Origin: Evtepia gabavorous
GTDB lineage: Bacteria > Bacillota > Clostridia > Oscillospirales > Oscillospiraceae
NCBI RefSeq assembly: GCF_003425665.1
Contig: NZ_QQRQ01000017.1
Span: 1-48,057 of the forward strand
Direction of reading: 5' to 3'
Length of the DNA: 48,057 bases
The notes under the pieces were generated by a model. It was not told where the DNA came from. It did no database searches and saw only the letters and a list, made by a program, of their open reading frames with translations. Position numbers and translations under genes: made by a program. Positions 32,729 through 40,762 of this stretch are shown piece by piece (within the stretch, counting starts at the first letter, position 1; each line of letters begins with the position of its first letter).

Positions 32729-33397
32729 TTACCCAGCGCAGCAGTTGGTATACACCGCAAAAAACTGCAGAACTGTCCCAGCCAAAACAAAGAAATGCCA
32801 AATACCGTGGCGATAGGGTTTCTCCTTCTGCCGATAGAAAATAACCCCCACGGTATAGGCCACACCGCCCAGCAGAAGCAGGCACAGCCCTTCCAGCGTC
32901 ATGTTTCGCCAAATCGTAGGAAGCGCCAGGATTCCCAGCCAACCCATGACAATATAGAGGACCAGGGAGACCTTTTTCCAACGCTTCAAGCTGACCGCGT
33001 TCAGGACAATGCCCACAATGCCACAGGCCAAATTGATGCCAAAGATGGTTAACCCAAACGTGCCCCCCACTGTAATCAGGCAGATGGGCGTGTAAGTCCC
33101 CAGGATCAGCAGGAAAATGGAACAGTGGTCCAATATCTGAAAAACCTGCTTTCCTTTGGACCGGGGCAGCGCATGATACAGACAGGAGATCAGGTACAGA
33201 AGGATCATGGAGCCTCCAAAAATGGCCACGCTGATGATATTCAGCAGGTCCCCTTCCTCCTTCGCCCGAAGAACCAGAAGCACCGTGCCAATGACAGCCA
33301 TCACTGCCCCGATCCCATGGGAAATGGCATTGAGCACTTCTTCGCCGATGCTTTGGCGGCGGGCGGAGCCGCCGGGATACGCCACGGATTCTGTCAT
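32729..33397 (-). CDS. Hemolysin III / PAQR family membrane protein
   Basis: A 222-residue, seven-helix protein of the YqfA/HlyIII/PAQR family. Conserved residues: EEVLNAISHGIGAV (early His), YLISCLYHALP with ILDHCSIFLLILGTYTP (the metal-binding His/Asp sites), and the late RHGIWHFFVLAGTVLQF. These form the intramembrane zinc site of the family. Its physiological role in bacteria is not settled. First gene of a hlyIII-degV operon. Confidence 0.9.
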   Translation of the reverse strand: MTESVAYPGGSARRQSIGEEVLNAISHGIGAVMAVIGTVLLVLRAKEEGDLLNIISVAIFGGSMILLYLISCLYHALPRSKGKQVFQILDHCSIFLLILGTYTPICLITVGGTFGLTIFGINLACGIVGIVLNAVSLKRWKKVSLVLYIVMGWLGILALPTIWRNMTLEGLCLLLLGGVAYTVGVIFYRQKEKPYRHGIWHFFVLAGTVLQFFAVYTNCCAG

Positions 33398-33431
33398 GGT
33401 CCGTTCCTCCTTTATTGATTTTCAAATCGGT

Positions 33432-33521
33432 TTATCTTGTTTTCTATATTAAGAATACCACCGAACCATTCAAAAGTCAACACTATATTATAATTCATAC
33501 TGAATTATCTTGTTCTCTATA
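33432..33521. repeat. Direct repeat pair flanking the hemolysin III promoter
   Basis: TTATCTTGTTTTCTATA (33432-33448) and TTATCTTGTTCTCTATA (33505-33521), 16 of 17 bases identical and 73 bases apart. One lies just downstream of the -10, the other about 25 bases upstream of the -35, on the minus-strand reading. Confidence 0.6.
33452..33480 (-). promoter_or_regulatory. Promoter of hlyIII-degV
   Basis: Minus-strand TTGACT (33475-33480), 17-base spacer, TATTCT (33452-33457), about 55 bases before the hlyIII start. Confidence 0.72.
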
Positions 33522-33581
33522 CAAGCAATGTCCAATTTTTATAAAAACATTCTCTACCCAAAGGTTTCTCCCCACAAGTGC

Positions 33582-33628
33582 CCTGGAACATGGAGCCCCG
33601 CCTTTGGACGCTCCACTCCCTCTCCAGG
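33582..33628. other. Hairpin block in the 419-bp intergenic region
   Basis: CCTGGA (33582-33587) pairs with TCCAGG (33623-33628), and inside it TGGAGC (33591-33596) with GCTCCA (33610-33615). The block is much more GC-rich than the flanking AT-rich DNA. No coding frame with a ribosome site is visible. The rest of 33398-33816 holds the two divergent promoters and the direct repeats. Confidence 0.4.
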
Positions 33629-33709
33629 AAAGTCCGATTGTCTTTTTACCCGATGCAATCCCAAAATCACGCTCCTTTTTCACCACTCCTCCAAAAGAAC
33701 GAATTCCTC

Positions 33710-33738
33710 TTGACTTTTTTGGTGGAGCCTTTTATACT
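33710..33738 (+). promoter_or_regulatory. Promoter of the paaK gene
   Basis: TTGACT (33710-33715), 17-base spacer, TATACT (33733-33738), about 80 bases before the start codon. Confidence 0.72.
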
Positions 33739-33816
33739 CAGCATAAGGAAAATATTATACTTTTATAATAATATTTTGCATCTTTACTATACAGATAGAG
33801 TGAGGATTGATGTTTC

Positions 33817-35121
33817 ATGCCCATGTATCAGCCTGAAATTGAGACCATGTCCCAGGAGCAGATTCGCAAACTGCAAAGTGAACGCCTGGTCAAGCAAGTT
33901 CGCCATGTCTATGACAACGTCCCGTATTACCGCGCTAAGATGGAGGAAAAGGGGATCACCCCGGAGGATATCCACGGCGTCGAGGACCTCCATAAGCTTC
34001 CCTTTCTCACCAAGAGCGACCTGCGGGACGCCTATCCTTATGGCCTTTTGGCCACTCCTCTGCAAGACTGCGTCCGTATCCAGTCCACCTCCGGGACCAC
34101 AGGCCGGCGCGTGGTGGCGTTCTATACCCAGCACGATGTGGACCTCTGGGAGGATTGCTGCGCCCGGGCCATTATGGCCGCTGGCGGCACCGCAGAGGAT
34201 GTGGTCCATGTCTCCTATGGCTATGGTCTGTTCACCGGCGGTGCCGGCCTGCATGGCGGCTCCCACAAGGTGGGCAGCTTAACGCTCCCCATGTCCTCGG
34301 GGAACACCGACCGGCAAATCCAGTTCATGTGTGATCTGGGCTCCACCATCCTCTGCTGCACCCCTTCCTATGCAGCTTTTCTGGCGGAAAGTGTGCTGGA
34401 GCGGGGGCTCAAGGATCAGATCAAGCTGAAAGCCGGGATTTTCGGCGCCGAAGCCTGGTCAGAGGAAATGCGCCAGGATATTCAGAACAAGCTGGGGATC
34501 AAAGCCTATGATATCTACGGGCTCACCGAGCTCTCCGGTCCCGGGGTCTCCTACGAGTGCAGCGAACAGAAAGGCATGCACATCTGTGAGGATCATTTCA
34601 TCGCGGAGATCATCGATCCCGATACCGGCGAGGTGCTCCCGGACGGCACCAAGGGGGAATTGGTGTTCACCTCCATCACCAAAGAGGCCTTTCCCCTGCT
34701 CCGTTACCGGACCCGTGACATCTGCGTTCTGGACCGTACGCCCTGCTCCTGCGGACGAACCCATGTACGAATGGCCAAGCCTATGGGCCGCTCTGACGAC
34801 ATGCTCATTATCCGCGGCGTCAACGTCTTCCCCTCTCAAATTGAAGAGGTGCTCCTGAAGGTCAGCGGCGAGAACATCACACCCAATTATCAAATCATCG
34901 TTGGCCGGGAAAATAACACGGATACACTGGATATCAACGTAGAGATGAGTGAGCAGATGTTCTCCGATGATATCCGCTCCGTGGAAACCCTGGAAAAGAA
35001 GATCGTCTCCCAGCTGCGCTCGATGTTGGGCATCGGCGCCAAGGTCCATCTGGTCAACCCCAAGACCATTGCCCGCAGCGAGGGCAAGGCCCAGCGGATC
35101 ATCGACAACCGCAAATTGTAA
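33817..35121 (+). CDS. paaK: Phenylacetate-CoA ligase family enzyme
   Basis: A 434-residue adenylate-forming enzyme of the PaaK group, converting an aryl- or related carboxylate to its CoA thioester with ATP. The phosphate loop STSGTTGRRVVAFYT is at about 92-106, the AMP motif DIYGLTELSGPGVSYEC at about 231-247, RTRDICVLDRTPCSCGRTHVRM at about 300-321, and GRSDDMLIIRGVNVFPSQIEE (hinge) at about 326-346. In anaerobes such enzymes often recycle aryl-acetates made by amino acid fermentation. Paired with an ACT protein 12 bases downstream. No iorAB genes are adjacent, so the true substrate is not fixed. Confidence 0.88.
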   Translation: MPMYQPEIETMSQEQIRKLQSERLVKQVRHVYDNVPYYRAKMEEKGITPEDIHGVEDLHKLPFLTKSDLRDAYPYGLLATPLQDCVRIQSTSGTTGRRVVAFYTQHDVDLWEDCCARAIMAAGGTAEDVVHVSYGYGLFTGGAGLHGGSHKVGSLTLPMSSGNTDRQIQFMCDLGSTILCCTPSYAAFLAESVLERGLKDQIKLKAGIFGAEAWSEEMRQDIQNKLGIKAYDIYGLTELSGPGVSYECSEQKGMHICEDHFIAEIIDPDTGEVLPDGTKGELVFTSITKEAFPLLRYRTRDICVLDRTPCSCGRTHVRMAKPMGRSDDMLIIRGVNVFPSQIEEVLLKVSGENITPNYQIIVGRENNTDTLDINVEMSEQMFSDDIRSVETLEKKIVSQLRSMLGIGAKVHLVNPKTIARSEGKAQRIIDNRKL

Positions 35122-35133
35122 GGAGGCAGCCCT

Positions 35134-35565
35134 ATGTTAATCAAACAGATTTCCGTATTCATTGAAAACATGCCCGGCAAGCTGGGTGAGGTCACACAGG
35201 TTTTAGGGGAAAACGGCATCGACATGAGTGCCCTCTCCCTGGCGGACACCACGGATTTTGGGATTCTCCGTCTCATTGTCAACGACCCGGACAAGGCCTG
35301 TCAAGTGCTCCGAAACCACGATTTCATTGTAAAGCAGAGTGACGTGGTGGCCGCTGTCATCGACGACCGTCCCGGCGGACTGACCGCTGTGCTGCAAATT
35401 CTCTCCGGCGCCCAGGTTTCGGTAGAGTATATGTACGCCTTTGTGGGCAACCAAGACGGCCACGCTGTGGTGGTGATGCGAACCGACAACGCAGAGACCG
35501 CCCTCCAAGCTCTGGAGGACAATCACGTTTCAACCCTGGACCCAAAAGATATCTACCGACTGTAA
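35134..35565 (+). CDS. Tandem ACT domain protein
   Basis: A 143-residue protein of two ACT domains: KQISVFIENMPGKLGEVTQVLGENGIDMSALSLADT (residues 4-39), and a second beginning VAAVIDDRPGGLTAVLQILSGAQVSVEYMYAF (about 72-103). ACT domains bind amino acids or similar ligands. Proteins of this type routinely follow phenylacetate-CoA ligase genes in Clostridia and may sense an aromatic amino acid (inference). AAGGAGG precedes the start. Confidence 0.88.
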   Translation: MLIKQISVFIENMPGKLGEVTQVLGENGIDMSALSLADTTDFGILRLIVNDPDKACQVLRNHDFIVKQSDVVAAVIDDRPGGLTAVLQILSGAQVSVEYMYAFVGNQDGHAVVVMRTDNAETALQALEDNHVSTLDPKDIYRL

Positions 35566-35576
35566 TCTGTCGGCCA

Positions 35577-35612
35577 GCCCGCCTCCCCGGAAAAGGGGAG
35601 GCGGGCTTTTTT
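35577..35612 (+). terminator. Terminator after the ACT gene
   Basis: A 12-bp perfect stem GCCCGCCTCCCC/GGGGAGGCGGGC with a 6-base loop, then six Ts. The -35 box of the padR promoter begins 2 bases later. Confidence 0.92.
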
Positions 35613-35613
35613 C

Positions 35614-35660
35614 TTGACAGAGGGCTGATATCGTTTTACAATATTATAAAACGATATCAG
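35614..35660 (+). promoter_or_regulatory. padR promoter with perfect palindromic operator
   Basis: TTGACA (35614-35619), 17-base spacer, TACAAT (35637-35642). A perfect inverted repeat with 14-base arms (CTGATATCGTTTTA at 35625-35638, complement at 35647-35660) and an 8-base centre covers the -10 and start region and reaches the ribosome site. Confidence 0.9.
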
Positions 35661-35673
35661 GAGGTGCTCTATC

Positions 35674-36051
35674 ATGCCCAAAAAATCCATGGAGAACCTG
35701 ACCGAGTCCATGCTCTATGTCCTCATGGCTTTCCACTGCCGGCCCATGTGCGGCATCGAGGTGGCTGCCTTCCTGGATACCCTGACCAAGGGCCGGGTGC
35801 AGATGGGACCGGCCACCCTGTACACCATCCTGGGAAAGTTTGAAAAGGAGCACTATCTCCAGGAGATCCACGTAGAAGGGCGGAAACGCACCTATCGGAT
35901 CACGGAGCGAGGAGAGCTGGCCTACGCTCAAGAATTGGAGCGGTTGCGAACCTGCCTGGCCGACGCCCAGCGGCTTCCGCCCCCTGCCATCCCCCAGCCG
36001 GAGAGCCCGGTGACAGACCCCACCCCCACCCCCACCCATGCCCCTGCCTGA
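35674..36051 (+). CDS. PadR family transcriptional regulator
   Basis: A 125-residue winged-helix regulator. TESMLYVLMAFHCRPMCGIEVAAFL (about 8-32) and GPATLYTILGKFEKEHYLQEIHVEGRKRTYRITERGE (about 47-83) are the PadR HTH and wing. A Pro/Thr-rich tail follows. AGGAGG overlaps the operator's end. It likely represses itself and the DUF2812 gene 37 bases downstream, a common pairing. Confidence 0.92.
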   Translation: MPKKSMENLTESMLYVLMAFHCRPMCGIEVAAFLDTLTKGRVQMGPATLYTILGKFEKEHYLQEIHVEGRKRTYRITERGELAYAQELERLRTCLADAQRLPPPAIPQPESPVTDPTPTPTHAPA

Positions 36052-36088
36052 AACCGCAGGCGGCTGCCCCCACAGAAAGGAGTGTCCC

Positions 36089-36799
36089 ATGGCGACAAAA
36101 ACAAAAACCCGCAGATGGATTCCCTGCCAATCCTATGACCTGGAAGCCATGGAGAGCTGGCTGGAGGAAATGGCCCGCTGTGGCTGGCGGCTGGAGCAGG
36201 TGGGCTGTTTTGGCTGCACCGCTGCCTTTGCCGCGGCCGCGCCCCAGATGGTCCGTTACCGACTGACCTCTGCCATGGACGCAGACACCTTCGGCACGGA
36301 GGCGTGGCTGGGGCCCTCCGAGGAGTCCCGCTGCCTGTATGCTGCCTATGGATGGGAATACGTGGCCAAACGGGGGCCCTTTTACATCTACCGTACCCGG
36401 GACCCGGCCGCTCGGGAGGTGGACACGGACCCCCATACCCAGGCACTGGTCCTCCGCTCCCTCCACCGGCGGGCGCGGGAGAGCTTGCTCACCCTGGTTC
36501 TGCTCTTTTTCCTGGTCTATCCCCTGACGCTGAACTGGTGGGAGATATTGCGTACTTTGTGGCAGCACGCTCCCGCTGCCTTCCTGCTCTACCTGATCCT
36601 GTTTCTGTGGATAACGGGGTTCTCCCTGGCTCGGGCCCGCCATTACCGCTGCCTGTGCCGGCAGCTGGAGGCCGGGCAGAGCCTGGACCACGGGATCCCC
36701 TGGCGTCCCCGGGCCCGCCGGTATCGGCTGGTCAGCGCCCTGCACCTGGGGCTGCTGGCGGCCTGCCTGGCAGTCGCCGTGTGGCTCAGGCTGGGCTGA
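36089..36799 (+). CDS. DUF2812 membrane protein
   Basis: A 236-residue protein with an N-terminal soluble DUF2812 domain (RRWIPCQSYDLEAMESWLEEMARCGWRLEQVG; ESRCLYAAYGWEYVAKRGPFYIYR) followed by two or three helices (about 133-157, 165-187 and 214-232). DUF2812 proteins usually accompany PadR regulators and are thought to have a membrane-signalling role, not proven. AAAGGAG precedes the ATG at 36089. Its stop is 7 bases from the convergent sigG stop. Confidence 0.82.
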   Translation: MATKTKTRRWIPCQSYDLEAMESWLEEMARCGWRLEQVGCFGCTAAFAAAAPQMVRYRLTSAMDADTFGTEAWLGPSEESRCLYAAYGWEYVAKRGPFYIYRTRDPAAREVDTDPHTQALVLRSLHRRARESLLTLVLLFFLVYPLTLNWWEILRTLWQHAPAAFLLYLILFLWITGFSLARARHYRCLCRQLEAGQSLDHGIPWRPRARRYRLVSALHLGLLAACLAVAVWLRLG

Positions 36800-36806
36800 T
36801 GAGGGA

Positions 36807-37583
36807 TTACAGCTCCCGCTTAATTTTCTGGATGGCGTTTTTCTCCAGGCGGGAGATCTGGGCCTGGGAAATCCCGATCCGAGCCGAGACCTCCATTTGG
36901 GTCTTCCCCTCAAAAAATCGGAGACGGAGAATGTGTTTCTCCCGGTCGCTGAGCCGGTCCATGGCCTCCTTCAGCGCAATTTGCTCCAGCCAGTTTTCGT
37001 CGGTGTTTTTCTGGTCCTTGACCTGATCCATGACACAGATGGTGTCTCCCCCGTCCGAGTACACAGGCTCATAGAGGGAGACCGGGTCCACAATGGCATC
37101 CAGGGCAAAGACCACCTCTTCCCGCTTTAGGTCCAAAAGTTTGGCAATCTCCTCCACACTGGGCTCTCGCTGGTGTTCCGCCACATATTTCTCTTTGGCC
37201 TGCAGGACCTTATACGCGGTATCCCGCATAGAGCGGGACACCCGGACAGAGCTGTTGTCCCGCAAGTACCGCCGAATCTCCCCCACAATCATGGGAACCA
37301 AATAGGTGCTTGGAAAAACGTCCAGGTCCACATTGAAATTGTCAATTCCCTTAATGAGGCCCACACAGCCCACCTGAAAAAGATCATCGGGATTTTCGTT
37401 GCGCCCGTCAAACTTCTTGATCACACTGAGCACCAGGCGAAGATTCCCCTGAATCAGGGTCTGCCGGGCCTCTTCGCTGCCAGCCCGAGCCTGCTGAAAG
37501 AGCACCTTGGCCTCCTCTCGGGAGAGGACAGGCAGCTTCGATGTATTGACGCCGCTGATTTCTACCTTGCTCAGTCGTCCCAT
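36807..37583 (-). CDS. sigG: Forespore sigma factor SigG
   Basis: A 258-residue sigma-70 family factor that directs late forespore transcription. The N-terminus [19 protein letters not shown] is diagnostic of sigma-G, which contains the anti-sigma-contacting segment. Region 2 is [34 protein letters not shown] and [11 protein letters not shown]; region 4 ends [30 protein letters not shown]. Region 2.3 reads [11 protein letters not shown] where most relatives have KFSTYAVPMI. I chose the ATG at 37583, preceded by GGGGA, which gives the usual length; the frame extends further upstream. Unlike the usual spoIIGA-sigE-sigG cluster, it stands alone here. Confidence 0.93.
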   Translation of the reverse strand: MGRLSKVEISGVNTSKLPVLSREEAKVLFQQARAGSEEARQTLIQGNLRLVLSVIKKFDGRNENPDDLFQVGCVGLIKGIDNFNVDLDVFPSTYLVPMIVGEIRRYLRDNSSVRVSRSMRDTAYKVLQAKEKYVAEHQREPSVEEIAKLLDLKREEVVFALDAIVDPVSLYEPVYSDGGDTICVMDQVKDQKNTDENWLEQIALKEAMDRLSDREKHILRLRFFEGKTQMEVSARIGISQAQISRLEKNAIQKIKREL

Positions 37584-37615
37584 ATTGGTTTTCCCCGCTT
37601 TCATTGTACTGTTTT

Positions 37616-37645
37616 CAGTATCTCCGCCGGAGAAATCCTTCATTC
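37616..37645 (-). promoter_or_regulatory. Sigma-F/sigma-G-like promoter of sigG
   Basis: On the minus strand GAATG (37641-37645) lies 15 bases before GGAGATACTG (37616-37625). This fits 9 of 10 positions of the sigma-F -10 consensus GGNRANANTW and the GHATR -35 of forespore sigma factors. It places the transcript start about 25 bases before the sigG ATG. Confidence 0.55.
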
Positions 37646-37862
37646 GGAAAAAGGTCCGCTTTCTTGGGAATCGTTCCTCTGGATTCGATGGATTTTTTCA
37701 TTTCTTCGGGTTCCATCGGCTCCCATCCCCGCTGCACCGCTTGGGCACAGCAGAAACCACATGTGTTTCCCTTTTTTCTGCCAAAAAAGCGGCGCATGTC
37801 AAAATCCCGCGCCGCCTCTGCCTTTCTCCATGAAACAGCAAGGTAAACCAGGAAAAAAGTCC

Positions 37863-37891
37863 TTGCAATATAAAAAAATTTATGGTAAAAT
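37863..37891 (+). promoter_or_regulatory. rpsB promoter
   Basis: TTGCAA (37863-37868), 17-base spacer, TAAAAT (37886-37891). Transcript start about 37898. Confidence 0.7.
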
Positions 37892-37897
37892 GTTACC

Positions 37898-38003
37898 CGA
37901 TTCCGTACGGGTCCAGACAAACGGCCGTGTGCCTGGGGACAGGTTGGCCGCACGGAGGAAGGGCCCGGAGGTACCAACTAAAACAATCAGGAGGAAACAA
38001 TCC
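37898..38003 (+). ncRNA. Structured rpsB mRNA leader
   Basis: About 105 bases of leader. CGGGTCC (37908-37914) pairs with GGGCCCG (37961-37967) around an inner CCGTG/CACGG hairpin (37925-37929 with 37951-37955). Such a structure fits autoregulation by ribosomal protein S2, though I cannot match it to a named family. The remaining gap to sigG (37646-37862) holds only a CTTTTTT/AAAAAAG hairpin at 37771-37789. Confidence 0.5.
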
Positions 38004-38735
38004 ATGGCAGTCGTATCTATGAAACAGCTTCTTGAGGCAGGCGTGCATTTTGGTCACCAGACCCGCCGCTGGAACCCCAAGATGGCAACCTACATTTACA
38101 CCGAGCGCAACGGCATCTATATTGTCGACCTGCAGAAGACCGTGAAGAAGCTGGAAGAGGCATACAATTTTGTCCGTCAGCTCTCTGAGAACGGCCAGAG
38201 CCTGCTGTTTGTCGGCACCAAGAAGCAGGCCCAGGACGCGATCCGGGAAGAGGCACAGCGCTGCGGCATGTTCTATGTCAACGCCAGATGGCTGGGCGGT
38301 ATGCTCACCAATTTCAAGACCATGCGCGGCCGTGTGGACCGTCTGAACCAGCTGAAGAAGATGCAGGAAGACGGCACCTTTGACATGCTGCCCAAGAAGG
38401 AAGTCATCAAGCACATGGGCGAAATCGCCAAGCTGGAGAAGTATCTGGGCGGCGTGGTGGACATGAAGCGTCTCCCCGGTGCTCTGTTCGTGGTTGACCC
38501 CCGCAAGGAGCGCAACGCCATCAACGAAGCCCGCAAGCTGAATATTCCCATTGTCGCCATCGTGGACACCAACTGCGATCCCGACGAGATTGACTACGTG
38601 ATTCCCGGCAACGATGACGCCATCCGCGCCATCCGTTTGATTTCTTCTGTCATGGCCAACGCCATTCAGGAGGGCAAGCAGGGCGCAGATGCCGCAGAAG
38701 CTGCCGCTGCGGAAGAGGCTCCCGCAGAAGCTTAA
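38004..38735 (+). CDS. rpsB: 30S ribosomal protein S2
   Basis: A 243-residue S2 protein. [23 protein letters not shown] at the start, [11 protein letters not shown] (about 93-103) and the C-terminal [28 protein letters not shown] (about 177-204) are invariant blocks. It ends in an Ala/Glu-rich tail common in Clostridia. AGGAGG precedes the ATG at 38004. Followed by tsf, as in nearly all bacteria. Confidence 0.98.
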   Translation: MAVVSMKQLLEAGVHFGHQTRRWNPKMATYIYTERNGIYIVDLQKTVKKLEEAYNFVRQLSENGQSLLFVGTKKQAQDAIREEAQRCGMFYVNARWLGGMLTNFKTMRGRVDRLNQLKKMQEDGTFDMLPKKEVIKHMGEIAKLEKYLGGVVDMKRLPGALFVVDPRKERNAINEARKLNIPIVAIVDTNCDPDEIDYVIPGNDDAIRAIRLISSVMANAIQEGKQGADAAEAAAAEEAPAEA

Positions 38736-38755
38736 TTGACGTTTCTGTGATTTTA

Positions 38756-38785
38756 GCGGATGCCCGTTGTTTGACGGGCATCCGC
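38756..38785 (+). other. Hairpin between rpsB and tsf
   Basis: A 12-bp perfect stem GCGGATGCCCGT/ACGGGCATCCGC with a 6-base loop. The bases after it (CCTTTGG) are not a T run, so partial termination or RNA processing is more likely than full termination; it could tune tsf relative to rpsB. Confidence 0.6.
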
Positions 38786-38825
38786 CCTTTGGATACTGTT
38801 ACTATATAATTGGAGGTTTGTTATC

Positions 38826-39755
38826 ATGGCATTTACTGCTGCTGACGTGAAGACCCTGCGTGAAATGACCGGCGTGGGTATGCTGGACTGCAAGAAAGCA
38901 CTGGCTGAGACCGACGGCGATATGGATAAGGCAGTTGAACTGCTGAGAGAAAAGGGCCTGGCCGCCGCCCAGAAGAAGGCTGGCCGGATTGCCGCTGAGG
39001 GTATGGCTTACGCCGAGGTCTTCTCTGACGGCGCCGCCCTGGTGGAGGTCAACGCAGAGACCGACTTTGTGGCCAAGAACGACCAGTTCATTGAGTTTGT
39101 CAAGGATGTCTGCTACGTAGTGGGCAAGTGGGGTCCCGTGGATATGGACACCCTGATGACCCTCCCCTATCGCAAGACTGGTCTGACGGTTCAGCAGATG
39201 CTCCAGGAAAAGGTCCTGGTCATCGGTGAGAACATCAAGATCCGCCGCTTTGTCCGCTACGACAGCGGTGTCAGCGTTGCCTATAACCACATGAACGGCC
39301 GGATCGGCGTGTTGCTGAATATGGAGGTCTCCGCCGGCCTGGAGCAGAATGAAAAGGTTCTGGAGCTGGGCAAGGACCTGGCCATGCAGATTGCCGCCAT
39401 GAATCCTGCTTTCCTGGACAAGGCCGATGTCAGCCAGGATACCCTGGACAAGGAGAAGGAAATCCAGCTGGCTATGATGGCCAACGATCCCAAAATGGCT
39501 GCCAAGCCCGACAAGGTCAAGGAAGGCATTGTTATGGGCAAGCTGGGTAAGTACTATGAGGAGAACTGCCTGATGCAGCAGGCTTTCGTGAAGGAGAACA
39601 AAGTCTCTGTGGAGAAGCACGTGGCTGCTGTGGCCAAAGAAGTGGGCGGCTCCATCCAGATCAAGGGCTTCTATCGGTTTGAGAGAGGCGAAGGTCTGGA
39701 AAAGAAGGAAGAGAACTTTGCGGAGGAAATTGCCAAGCAGTTGGGACAGGCCTGA
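38826..39755 (+). CDS. tsf: Elongation factor Ts
   Basis: A 309-residue EF-Ts, the nucleotide exchange factor for EF-Tu. The N-terminal UBA-like region KTLREMTGVGMLDCKKALAE (about 9-28) and the catalytic VEVNAETDFVAKNDQF (about 74-89) are intact. GGAGG precedes the ATG. Second gene of the rpsB-tsf unit. The middle subdomain is longer than the minimal form, as in other Clostridia. Confidence 0.97.
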   Translation: MAFTAADVKTLREMTGVGMLDCKKALAETDGDMDKAVELLREKGLAAAQKKAGRIAAEGMAYAEVFSDGAALVEVNAETDFVAKNDQFIEFVKDVCYVVGKWGPVDMDTLMTLPYRKTGLTVQQMLQEKVLVIGENIKIRRFVRYDSGVSVAYNHMNGRIGVLLNMEVSAGLEQNEKVLELGKDLAMQIAAMNPAFLDKADVSQDTLDKEKEIQLAMMANDPKMAAKPDKVKEGIVMGKLGKYYEENCLMQQAFVKENKVSVEKHVAAVAKEVGGSIQIKGFYRFERGEGLEKKEENFAEEIAKQLGQA

Positions 39756-39790
39756 TCCCTGTTTTCCTCCCTTCACCAGAGAAATAAATG

Positions 39791-39829
39791 AAAGCGGACC
39801 CGAGGAGGTTTCCTCGGGTCCGCTTTTTT
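39791..39829. terminator. Terminator between tsf and sdaAA
   Basis: A 16-bp perfect stem beginning AAAGCGGACC with a GGTT loop, then TTT on the plus strand. The flanking A run also gives Ts on the minus strand, so it can end both convergent units. Confidence 0.9.
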
Positions 39830-39868
39830 CATAGAAATGGAATCAGTATGTTTTAGGGCCTCATCTCT

Positions 39869-40750
39869 TCACTGCGCAGTGTTATAGATCCTCTTGGCAT
39901 ACTGGATTCCCGTGGGCGTCATAGCCAGTCCCCCCAGTGCGGTCTCTTTTAGCGCACTGCACATGCTGTCCCCCACGGACTTCATCGCCTGGATACATTC
40001 GTCCACCGGAATCTTGCTCTCAATTCCCGCCAGGGCCATTTCCGCTGCGGTAAAGGCAATGGATACCCCGGAAACATTGCGCTTGATACAGGGAATCTCC
40101 ACCAAACCCGCCACGGGGTCACACACCAGCCCCAGCTGGTTTTTGATGGCCATGGCGCAGGCGTGGCCCGCTTGGGTCGGGGTGCCGCCGCACAGCTCCA
40201 CAAGGGCCGCTGCCGCCATGGCGGAGGCTGAACCGCACTCGGCCTGACATCCCCCCTGCGCCCCTGCAATCGAGGCCTGCTGGGCAATCACCATGCCCAC
40301 AGCGCCAGCCGTGAAGAGAGCCATCACAGCGGCTTCCTCTGTACACTTTCCCTCTTCCAGCATAGAAACCACTGTGCCCGGCAGGATGCCGCAGGAGCCC
40401 GCTGTGGGAGACGCCACAACTTTCCCCATCGCCGCATTGTACTCCGACACGGCCAGAGCCCTGGCAATGGAACGGTTCATAAAGCCGCCGATGATTCCCC
40501 CTTCCTGGGCGTATCGCTTCATCTTAAAGGCATCTCCGCCAGTCAGCCCCGACAGTGAGCGCGTCTCCGGCATGGACCCGGCCTGGATCGCCTGCCGCAT
40601 TACCTGTAAATTTTCCCGCATACGCTGGTACAGCACTTCAGTAGGGAGCTCCATTTCTTCCGCTTGGTCGCGCAGAACCAGCTCCGAAAGCGAGACCCCT
40701 GCCTCCTCCGCCGCCGCACACAGAGCGGAAATTGATTGATACTCCAACAT
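39869..40750 (-). CDS. sdaAA: L-serine dehydratase, alpha subunit
   Basis: A 293-residue iron-sulfur subunit of the enzyme converting L-serine to pyruvate and ammonia. SPTAGSCGILPGTVVSML (about 114-131) and GAQGGCQAECGSASAMAAAALVELCGG (about 163-189) plus VCDPVAGLVEIPCIKRN (about 210-226) carry the cysteines that bind the oxygen-sensitive 4Fe-4S cluster. The beta subunit is encoded 12 bases upstream in the same operon. A GGTTGGATGAGAGGG stretch precedes the start. Confidence 0.95.
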   Translation of the reverse strand: MLEYQSISALCAAAEEAGVSLSELVLRDQAEEMELPTEVLYQRMRENLQVMRQAIQAGSMPETRSLSGLTGGDAFKMKRYAQEGGIIGGFMNRSIARALAVSEYNAAMGKVVASPTAGSCGILPGTVVSMLEEGKCTEEAAVMALFTAGAVGMVIAQQASIAGAQGGCQAECGSASAMAAAALVELCGGTPTQAGHACAMAIKNQLGLVCDPVAGLVEIPCIKRNVSGVSIAFTAAEMALAGIESKIPVDECIQAMKSVGDSMCSALKETALGGLAMTPTGIQYAKRIYNTAQ

Positions 40751-40762
40751 AGTTCTTCCCTC

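Noticed and set aside
37173-38003. Long N-terminal extension in frame with rpsB
   Set aside because: S2 begins at the invariant segment from 38004 with AGGAGG; the extension runs through the promoter and antisense to sigG.
38771-38810. Separate promoter for tsf (TTGACG and TATAAT)
   Set aside because: The spacing between the boxes is about 28 bases, too long for sigma-A, and TTGACG lies within the hairpin.
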